A stretch of DNA of 64,000 nucleotides. Origin: UBA4421 sp028228615 (GTDB lineage: Bacteria; Pseudomonadota; Gammaproteobacteria; Pseudomonadales; Azotimanducaceae). The DNA lies in NCBI GenBank assembly GCA_028228615.1, contig JAOJBS010000008.1, forward strand, positions 1-64,000, read 5' to 3'. Position 1 is the first letter of the stretch. Every line of letters begins with the position of its first letter. The position numbers were made by a program, and so were the translations under genes. Below the pieces are notes generated by a model, which saw only the letters and a list, made by a program, of their open reading frames with translations, made no database searches and had not been told where the DNA came from. Below are positions 57,461-64,000 of the stretch, one piece after another.

Positions 57461-57535
57461 TTTACCAAGATCAATCTAACTCAGATCAACCTGACCAAGA
57501 TCAATTTAATCAAGATCAATTTAATCAAGATCAAT
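57461..57535. repeat. 15-bp tandem repeat, five copies ending at the rlmH start
   Basis: TTTACCAAGATCAAT, CTAACTCAGATCAAC, CTGACCAAGATCAAT, then TTAATCAAGATCAAT twice. The last two bases of the array are the AT of the rlmH ATG (57534). The array fills most of the 98-nt rsfS-rlmH gap and replaces a normal ribosome site. Confidence 0.88.
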
Positions 57536-57998
57536 GAAAATACGCATATTATCCATTGGTAATAAGTGCCCCAGTTGGATCAAAACTGGGTTCGAGGAGT
57601 ATGCTAAACGCATGCCTCGAGAAATGCCGTTGACCTTGCTAGAAATGCAGGCGCCACGCCACCACGCCGATCCGGCAAAGTATCAGCAAGACGAAGCGCA
57701 AAAGTTATTGGCGCAAATCGGTAAAAACGACTGGGTAATTGCGCTAGATGAGCACGGTACCTCGGTGACCAGTGTCGACTTGGCGAAAGGCTTAAAGGAC
57801 TGGCAAATGGACGGACGAGATGTCGCATTTCTTATCGGTGGTGCAGATGGGCTTGCCAAAGAGGTGCTCAGTCGCGCCAATCAAAAAATTTCCCTGTCTA
57901 AGTTAACCTTCCCTCACTATATGGTTCGCGTAATATTAGCCGAAGCTGTATACAGGGCCTGGAGCATCAGCACCGGGCACCCTTATCATCGTGTGTGA
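57534..57998 (+). CDS. rlmH: 23S rRNA pseudouridine-1915 N3-methyltransferase
   Basis: 154 residues of the SPOUT class. RlmH methylates pseudouridine 1915 in helix 69 using SAM. The knot region VAFLIGGADGLAKEV and the C-terminal LTFPHYMVRVILAEAVYRAW with GHPYHRV are complete. The ATG sits at the end of a 15-bp tandem repeat and has no evident Shine-Dalgarno sequence. mrdA starts 10 nt later. Confidence 0.96.
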   Translation: MKIRILSIGNKCPSWIKTGFEEYAKRMPREMPLTLLEMQAPRHHADPAKYQQDEAQKLLAQIGKNDWVIALDEHGTSVTSVDLAKGLKDWQMDGRDVAFLIGGADGLAKEVLSRANQKISLSKLTFPHYMVRVILAEAVYRAWSISTGHPYHRV

Positions 57999-58008
57999 GG
58001 ATGGCTAA

Positions 58009-59898
58009 TTGTCAGTAGAACTATCGATAAAGGACCCCGGTCGCGAACAGAAACTGTTTGTGGGTCGAGCAATAACACTATTTGCTTTAGTGGTTATCCT
58101 GTTCGCAATACTGGTTGCACGCATGCTCACCTTGCAAATTGTTGAGCACGAAACTTACCAGCTTCGCGCCGATAATAATCGCACTCAAATCCAAACCTTA
58201 GCGCCGTCAAGAGGCATGATTTATGACCGCAATGGGCGCTTGTTAGCAGATAACCAAACCTCCTTCTCACTGGCCATCGTCGCCGAGCGTGTAGAAGATA
58301 TTGAAAGCCTATTGAGCGCCATTGTTGAAATTTTGTCGCTCAATACGCAGCAGCTCGAAAGAATTCGCGAAGAGTTGGCGAAGCGCAGTAGACCGGACTC
58401 TGCAGTAGTTATTTTAGAAGCTCTCTCGGAAAAACAAGTGGCGTTGTTAGCAGTGAACCGTCATCGCCTTCCGGGTATAGAAGTTGTTAGTCGGCTTATT
58501 CGCTCCTACCCAATGGGCGCCATAGCTGCACACGCCGTGGGTTCAGTAAGACGCCTTACCAAAGAGGATTTAGCAACCATAGAGCCCGTTCAATACAGCG
58601 GTTCGCAGTTTATTGGTAAGCGCGGAGTTGAAGCGTTTTATGAAAAAAGCCTGCATGGAAAAGTGGGTTACCAGAAAGTAGAAACAGATGCTTATGGCAG
58701 AGTACGCCGAGTGTTAGATGCTCAGGGTGCACAGACAGGACAAAATTTGACCCTGCACCTAGACAGCAAGCTCCAAGCTGCAAGTGTCGACGCGCTAGAC
58801 GGTCGGCGCGGAGCAATCGTTGCGTTAGACCCGGCCACCGGGGGAGTTTTAGCAATGGTCAGTCAGCCGAGCTACGACCCCAATCTTTTTGTTAGTGGCA
58901 TGTCATCGTCTCAGTTCAGTGAGTTAAGTAGTTCTATTTACTTACCGCTTTTTAACCGAGCAGTAAATGGTCAATACGCGCCGGGTTCCACATTTAAACC
59001 TGTTGTTGGTTTAGCCGGCATCAGTTCTGGCGTAACCAGTTGGGAAGAGACAATTGAAGACTCAGGTCAGTTCAAGTTGCCCGGGCAAGACCGCTTGTAT
59101 AGAGATTGGTCCTGGGCCAAGGACAACTCAGGTGGGCAAGGTGAAGTAAATTTGAAAAGGGCAATTTATCGCTCGTCTAATGTCTATTTTTACGACCTTG
59201 CCAGCCGTATGGAAGTGGATTCATTACTTGGCTTTGCGGGCCAATTTGGCTTTGGTCGAAACTTGGCACTAGACATACCTCAGGCAAGCAGCGGTTTATT
59301 GCCCACGCCTGAATGGAAACGTAATGTTAAAAATCAACCTTGGTACCCGGGAGACTCGGTAAATTTAGGTATTGGTCAAGGAGACCTCTTGGCTACGCCC
59401 CTACAAATGGCCACGGTTGCTGCCACCATCGCCAATCGTGGTCGAGTGGTACGACCCAAAATGCTTCTGTCTAGTGATAACGCTATTAGTGAAATGAATA
59501 GCGTTGAGGAGCCGCCGCAAATTGTTGGGCTCAGCGAAGAGGACTGGGAGTCGATGGTAGATTCGATGGAAGACGTGGTGCACCGAGGCGGTAAAGGCTT
59601 TCGTGGCAATGGCACCGCGTGGGCCTACATTGGTCAAAAGATTGGTTATCGTATGGCAGGCAAATCCGGCACCGCGCAGGTGGTGGAGATCAATCAGGGC
59701 GAAGTCTACGACGAAGAGGCATTAACAGAGTTTCGTCGCAAGCACGCATGGTTTATCGCTTTTGCACCGGTGGATAATCCAACTATCGCGGTTGCGGTGT
59801 TGGTGGAAAACGGCGGTGGCGGCAGTTCTGTTGCAGCCCCCGTAGCAAGGGCAGTGATTGACGCACATTTGTCCCAAGAAATAGCGAGTATTCGTTAA
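58009..59898 (+). CDS. mrdA: Penicillin-binding protein 2, elongasome transpeptidase
   Basis: 629 residues, TTG start with GAGG 8 nt upstream. PBP2 crosslinks peptidoglycan during side-wall growth. It has one N-terminal membrane helix (about 21-43), a pedestal domain, and a transpeptidase domain with S327 in PGSTFK, the SSN motif at 389-391, and KSGT at 552-555. It sits directly before its glycosyltransferase partner rodA. Confidence 0.96.
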   Translation: MSVELSIKDPGREQKLFVGRAITLFALVVILFAILVARMLTLQIVEHETYQLRADNNRTQIQTLAPSRGMIYDRNGRLLADNQTSFSLAIVAERVEDIESLLSAIVEILSLNTQQLERIREELAKRSRPDSAVVILEALSEKQVALLAVNRHRLPGIEVVSRLIRSYPMGAIAAHAVGSVRRLTKEDLATIEPVQYSGSQFIGKRGVEAFYEKSLHGKVGYQKVETDAYGRVRRVLDAQGAQTGQNLTLHLDSKLQAASVDALDGRRGAIVALDPATGGVLAMVSQPSYDPNLFVSGMSSSQFSELSSSIYLPLFNRAVNGQYAPGSTFKPVVGLAGISSGVTSWEETIEDSGQFKLPGQDRLYRDWSWAKDNSGGQGEVNLKRAIYRSSNVYFYDLASRMEVDSLLGFAGQFGFGRNLALDIPQASSGLLPTPEWKRNVKNQPWYPGDSVNLGIGQGDLLATPLQMATVAATIANRGRVVRPKMLLSSDNAISEMNSVEEPPQIVGLSEEDWESMVDSMEDVVHRGGKGFRGNGTAWAYIGQKIGYRMAGKSGTAQVVEINQGEVYDEEALTEFRRKHAWFIAFAPVDNPTIAVAVLVENGGGGSSVAAPVARAVIDAHLSQEIASIR

Positions 59899-59921
59899 GT
59901 GCAAATTTTTGTGGTGTCGCT

Positions 59922-61052
59922 ATGAGTCAAGATTTTCAAAGAAGTTTGCCAGGTCACTCGGGTGGGTCCGCCTCCAGTTGGTACGCACGAATTCACGTAG
60001 ACCCAATATTGCTGTTATTAATTACGGGCGTAGTGCTCTTTGGTCTGGTTATTTTAAGCAGCGCCGTAGATGGCAATGACGCATTGTTAGATGCCCAAAT
60101 AAGACGCATGGGAATGGCATATGCGGCATTGATCATAGCGGCTCAGTTGCCGCCGGCAATTTACCTGCGCTGGGCACCATTCCTTTACGTGGTCGGCTTG
60201 GTGCTGCTGATTTTGGTTTTGCTTGTTGGCGTTAAAGTAAAGGGCTCGCAGCGTTGGATAGATATTCCGGGTTTGTTTAGATTCCAACCCTCCGAGCTTA
60301 TGAAGATCGCTGTGCCTATGGCTGTGGCTTGGTATTTACAGCAAAGGGTTCTCCCGCCTTCCTTCAAACATACGATGTTTAGTTTGCTCATTATTGGCGT
60401 GCCTGCGTTTCTTATTGGCGTAGAACCCGATCTGGGTACCAGTATTTTAGTAACTGGCGCGGGGGTGGCTGTTCTTTTGCTAGCGGGGCTATCTTGGCGT
60501 TGGATCTTTGGCGCTTTCGCGCTTATTGCGGCGGCTGCACCGCTGCTTTGGCAGTTCGTACTCAAGGACTATCAGCGGCAGCGAATCTTGACGCTATTTG
60601 ATCCTGAGAGTGACCCCCTAGGTGCAGGCTGGAATATCATTCAATCCACCACAGCCATTGGTTCAGGTGGCGTCTTTGGTAAGGGCCTGTATCAGGGCAG
60701 TCAGAGTTATTTAGATTTTTTACCCGAAGCGAGAACAGACTTCATTGTTGCCGTAGTGGGTGAAGAACTGGGCTTCGTTGGCGTCGCTTTTTTACTCACA
60801 CTCTACCTGCTGATCATTGCTCGAGGTCTATTTTTAGCCTCTCAAGCAGGCAGTACTTTTGGCCGGTTGGTCGCAGGCGCACTGGTTATCACATTTTTTA
60901 TCTATTTGTTCGTCAACATTGCCATGGTCAGTGGCATACTGCCGGTGGTAGGTGTGCCGCTGCCGTTGGTGAGTTACGGTGGTACCTCGGCGATCACATT
61001 GATGGCAGGTTTCGGCATTATAATGTCCATGCGCACGCATAAGGCGTGGTAG
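59922..61052 (+). CDS. rodA: Rod-shape peptidoglycan glycosyltransferase RodA
   Basis: 376 residues with about ten membrane helices, a SEDS-family polymerase that joins lipid II into glycan strands together with PBP2. Family marks are GSQRWIDIPGLFRFQPSELMK-type sequence (near 107-127), EPDLGTSILV, and the extracytoplasmic LPEARTDFIVAVVGEELGF, which carries the essential aspartate. It ends with VPLPLVSYGGTSAITLMAGFG. Confidence 0.96.
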   Translation: MSQDFQRSLPGHSGGSASSWYARIHVDPILLLLITGVVLFGLVILSSAVDGNDALLDAQIRRMGMAYAALIIAAQLPPAIYLRWAPFLYVVGLVLLILVLLVGVKVKGSQRWIDIPGLFRFQPSELMKIAVPMAVAWYLQQRVLPPSFKHTMFSLLIIGVPAFLIGVEPDLGTSILVTGAGVAVLLLAGLSWRWIFGAFALIAAAAPLLWQFVLKDYQRQRILTLFDPESDPLGAGWNIIQSTTAIGSGGVFGKGLYQGSQSYLDFLPEARTDFIVAVVGEELGFVGVAFLLTLYLLIIARGLFLASQAGSTFGRLVAGALVITFFIYLFVNIAMVSGILPVVGVPLPLVSYGGTSAITLMAGFGIIMSMRTHKAW

Positions 61053-61061
61053 GAGTAGGTT

Positions 61062-62117
61062 ATGTTTTTTCGAATGTTTGGTCCTAACGGCAAAAGTTTT
61101 TCCAGTTTAGTGACGGGTGCATTGATAAGCGCTTTGATATTTCTTCAAGTATCGTCAGCCTATGCTGTAAATGATTACGTTGGTCGCCCCGAAGTAGACG
61201 CGTATATTGATTCCCTTGTTGCCGAACATGACTTCTCTCGTCAGGCGCTAGAGGAAATTTTTCGCGAAGCCGAAAAGAAAGACAAAATCATTGAACTCAT
61301 GTCGCGGCCCGCAGAAAGGCGGTTGCAGTGGCATGAGTATCGAAAAATTTTGGTCGACCAGCCCAGAGTTAAATTAGGACTAAAGTTCTGGCAAGAAAAT
61401 GCAGCCACCCTCGCTAAAGCAGAGGAGGCCTATGGCGTTGATGCAGCCATTATTGTGGCAATTATAGGAGTAGAAACACGCTACGGTCGTATTACCGGTT
61501 CCTACAGGGTAGTTGACGCACTAGCGACACTGGGCTTCGATTATCCGCCCAGGGCCAAATTCTTTTTGAGCGAACTTACGCAATTCTTATTACTCGCTCG
61601 TGAAGAGGGCAAGAGCCCAATGAGTTTAAAAGGCTCATATGCAGGGGCGATGGGCTACGGCCAATTCATTTCATCAAGCTACCGAAACTATGCGGTAGAT
61701 TTTGACGAAGATGGCGTCAGAGATATTTGGTCAAATAAAGTGGATGCTATTGGTAGCGTTGCTAACTATTTTGCTCGTCATGGCTGGCAGGGTGACAGCG
61801 CAGTGACTCAGAAAGTCAGCGTTATTGAGGCTACGCCAGAGATTTTGGCGGTGGCTAACAGCTCTTTAAAGCCCAATAAGACCCTACAACAGTGGCAAGA
61901 TCTAGGCGTGAATATTCCTGCCTCTATGAGTGGAGACTTGGAGCGTAGCGCCATGTTGATGCGCATGGGGCAACCTGATGGCGCAGATTTTTGGTTAGGC
62001 TTTGACGATTTTTATGTCATCACGCGCTACAACCACAGCAGGCTTTATGCCATGGCTGTTTATCAGTTAAGCGAGACCATTCGTGAGCTTCGGGCACAAT
62101 CAGGCGAGGCCGAGTGA
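61062..62117 (+). CDS. mltB: Lytic murein transglycosylase B
   Basis: 351 residues with a signal sequence (about 1-35, ending SSAYA) and no lipobox cysteine near its end, so a soluble periplasmic form is expected. It cuts glycan strands to 1,6-anhydro-MurNAc ends, whose product feeds AnmK (3652). The catalytic glutamate is E138 in GVETRYGR, and GAMGYGQFISSSYRNYAVDF is typical of the MltB family. Its stop overlaps the rlpA start. Confidence 0.94.
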   Translation: MFFRMFGPNGKSFSSLVTGALISALIFLQVSSAYAVNDYVGRPEVDAYIDSLVAEHDFSRQALEEIFREAEKKDKIIELMSRPAERRLQWHEYRKILVDQPRVKLGLKFWQENAATLAKAEEAYGVDAAIIVAIIGVETRYGRITGSYRVVDALATLGFDYPPRAKFFLSELTQFLLLAREEGKSPMSLKGSYAGAMGYGQFISSSYRNYAVDFDEDGVRDIWSNKVDAIGSVANYFARHGWQGDSAVTQKVSVIEATPEILAVANSSLKPNKTLQQWQDLGVNIPASMSGDLERSAMLMRMGQPDGADFWLGFDDFYVITRYNHSRLYAMAVYQLSETIRELRAQSGEAE

Positions 62118-62890
62118 AGCAATTAAGTTGGTTTGTTGTCCTGTTAGGGACGTTGGTGGGTTGTGCAACGCAAGCGCCAAGTCCGTCGGGGCGTTATGAC
62201 CAAGATCAAGATACCGCGCCAACATTAAGCCCTGCGGCAATAGCGCAGTTGGCAAATTTAGAAAATCCTCAGGTGGTAGAGTTGTCTCCCAGCGCTCGAG
62301 GTAACCCAGCCACTTATTCTGTGTGGGGCAAGGATTATGCAGTCCTCCCATCTTCCGAAGGCTACCTTGAAGAGGGCAATGCGTCTTGGTATGGGGCCAA
62401 GTTCCACGGACACTCTACGTCAAGTGGCGAGCCGTTCGACATGTTTACCCTCACTGCGGCACACCGTTCATTGCCCATCCCTGTATTCGCTCGTGTGACA
62501 AATTTGGCTAACGGCAAAAGCACCATTGTGCGCATTAACGACAGGGGACCCTTTCACAGTGACAGAATAATCGATCTGTCCTTCGCCGCCGCGGTGAAGC
62601 TGGGGTTCCATGAAAATGGCACTGCCCGGGTCCGGGTTGAGACCATTAGCAAAGATGAAAACACGTTTCTGGTTCAGGTCGGCGACTTCACTGATATTGG
62701 TGAAGCGCGGTTGGCCAAGGGGCAGTTGGCGGCTACCTCAGGCGCGGCCGTTGAAGTGGTCAAGCTTTTGGGTAGTGGGCTATACCGATTGCAGATTGGG
62801 CCTCTGACTAGTGGCGCGCCCATAGAGCGCCTAAAAGCATTGGTCGCTGCCCTAGGTTTGGGGCAGGTAGATATCCGCGCCTCTGAATAA
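62114..62890 (+). CDS. rlpA: Septal ring lytic transglycosylase RlpA
   Basis: 258 residues, GTG start overlapping the mltB stop by 4 nt. A lipoprotein signal ends at C17 (LVGC). A double-psi beta-barrel domain (about 88-180) has GNASWYGAKFHGHSTSSGEP and RINDRGPFHSDRIIDLS. A SPOR domain (about 182-256) should bind denuded glycan at the septum. In Pseudomonas RlpA cleaves such glycans; the same is inferred here. Confidence 0.94.
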   Translation: MKQLSWFVVLLGTLVGCATQAPSPSGRYDQDQDTAPTLSPAAIAQLANLENPQVVELSPSARGNPATYSVWGKDYAVLPSSEGYLEEGNASWYGAKFHGHSTSSGEPFDMFTLTAAHRSLPIPVFARVTNLANGKSTIVRINDRGPFHSDRIIDLSFAAAVKLGFHENGTARVRVETISKDENTFLVQVGDFTDIGEARLAKGQLAATSGAAVEVVKLLGSGLYRLQIGPLTSGAPIERLKALVAALGLGQVDIRASE

Positions 62891-63074
62891 ATTGGTTCAT
62901 CAGCGGCCACTTCTCTGCCGGTACTCTTAGCTGAGCTAAGGGTTGCAGACGGTTGGAATACCTCTACTGCTACCTTTCGTCCAAACAGTGAGCAGAAACA
63001 GCCCGCAAAATTTAGCTCCCTTGGTTTATGGATGTTAGAATGAGGCCACCTTCGCAATAGAAACACGCAAAAAA

Positions 63075-64000
63075 ATGCCTAGAGCCTCTATTCTCAATTC
63101 TTTGGTCGCCTTCATCCTTTTGACCGCTTTTGCTGGCTTCTCCGTTGCCCAGAAACCACTCACTTTACCGCCGCCGAATATCCAAGCCACATCGTTCATA
63201 TTGCTGGATGCAAAGACCAATAAAGTGCTTGCTGAAGAAAATGCAGATGAGCGCAAGGCCCCTGCTAGCTTGACCAAAATAATGACCGGCTACCTTGTTG
63301 AACAAGAAATTAATCTAGGTCGGCTCGGCGTGGAAGAAGAGGTGCAGATCAGTGTGAACGCATGGCGCACAGGCGGGTCCAAAATGTTTATTCGCGAAGG
63401 CACACGAGTAACTGTAGAAGACCTTTTGAAAGGCGTCATTATTCAATCGGGGAACGATGCAAGTGTCGCATTAGCGGAACATATTGCAGGTAGTGAATTC
63501 GATTTCGCTGGCTTGATGAACGAGCAAGCAAAAGCGCTAGGCATGAATGATACCAATTTTGAAAACCCTACTGGCCTACCTAACGATAACCATTACAGTA
63601 CCGCAACAGATCTAGCTAAGTTAACTAGGGCCCTGATCAACGATCACCCTCAGCAATACGAGTTATATTCGGAAAAGCGCTTCAAATACAACGACATTGA
63701 TCAACCAAATAGAAATAAACTGCTTTGGCGTGACCGCTCGGTAGATGGGGTGAAGACCGGTTACACCCAAGATGCGGGCTATTGCCTGGTTGCTTCCGCC
63801 GAGCGTGATGGTATGCGCTTGATCAGTGTGGTGCTGGGCACCGCTAGCGACGAAGCACGTTTGCGCGAGAGCCAAAAACTTTTGTCCTTTGGCTTTAGGA
63901 ATTTTGAAACTCAAACGCTCTATGAAGCAAATTCTGAGCTGCGTGCGGAGCCCGTATTTTATGGCACCCTTGAAAGTGTTGGTCTAGGTGTTGTTGAAGA
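63075..64000 (+). CDS. dacA: D-alanyl-D-alanine carboxypeptidase (PBP5/6 type), 3' part cut by window edge
   Basis: I translated 308 codons from the ATG at 63075 to the window edge; about 75-80 residues are missing by family length. It trims the terminal D-Ala from pentapeptides in the periplasm. A signal peptide covers about 1-25 (FSVAQ). Active-site motifs are S65-x-x-K68 (SLTK), SGN (125-127) and KTG (227-229). A 184-nt gap separates it from rlpA and contains a CTTAGC/GCTAAG hairpin near 62928. In this order, lipB and lipA often follow. Confidence 0.96.
   Translation, partial: MPRASILNSLVAFILLTAFAGFSVAQKPLTLPPPNIQATSFILLDAKTNKVLAEENADERKAPASLTKIMTGYLVEQEINLGRLGVEEEVQISVNAWRTGGSKMFIREGTRVTVEDLLKGVIIQSGNDASVALAEHIAGSEFDFAGLMNEQAKALGMNDTNFENPTGLPNDNHYSTATDLAKLTRALINDHPQQYELYSEKRFKYNDIDQPNRNKLLWRDRSVDGVKTGYTQDAGYCLVASAERDGMRLISVVLGTASDEARLRESQKLLSFGFRNFETQTLYEANSELRAEPVFYGTLESVGLGVVE

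Overview
The window is a chromosomal housekeeping segment of a marine-type gammaproteobacterium. The 16S gene, the order anmK, M23 peptidase, tyrS, rrn operon, birA, the tufB-type tRNA cluster, and the cell-wall block ending mrdA-rodA-mltB-rlpA-dacA resemble Pseudomonas and the Cellvibrionales/Halieaceae lineages. I cannot name the genus from sequence alone. Coding density is high, and I see no phage, insertion sequence, integron, CRISPR array or plasmid gene.

Layout. 1-7680: heme genes hemL (cut by the window edge) and hemJ; a DUF6776-like membrane protein; a bactofilin; erpA; anmK overlapping an M23 peptidoglycan peptidase; tyrS. 7725-13562: a complete rRNA operon (promoter, boxA, 16S, tRNA-Ile, tRNA-Ala, 23S, 5S, terminator). 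13669-17058: birA, then tRNA-Thr/Tyr/Gly/Thr, tuf copy 1 and tRNA-Trp. 17145-29109: secE-nusG-rplKAJL-rpoBC. 29187-33600: str operon (rpsL, rpsG, fusA, tuf copy 2). 33860-48087: S10, spc and alpha operons from rpsJ to rplQ, including secY, rpmJ and rpoA. 48094-49209: a class V aminotransferase placed 6 nt behind rplQ. 49329-54929: uvrA, ssb, uppP and a Lon-N domain protein. 55148-64000: proA, nadD, rsfS, rlmH, mrdA, rodA, mltB, rlpA, and dacA (cut by the window edge).

Most of the window makes ribosomes, the transcription core and the elongation factors. The last 9 kb is the elongasome and cell-envelope cluster. The genes are canonical. The interest lies in non-coding structure: two apparently identical tuf copies whose identity runs 100 nt into a hairpin-rich 3' tail; tandem boxA motifs in the leader of the operon that starts with rpsJ (NusE); a 176-nt structured rpsJ-rplC spacer closed by a perfect 12-bp stem; a shared CGCCTCCC stretch after the -10 of the rRNA and S10 promoters; an oversized rplF-rplR spacer with a perfect hairpin; and several different short tandem repeats (7, 12, 14 and 15 bp) in gaps between housekeeping genes. 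I found no convincing new defence or mobile system. The best candidates for something undescribed are cis-acting RNAs in the ribosomal-protein operons.
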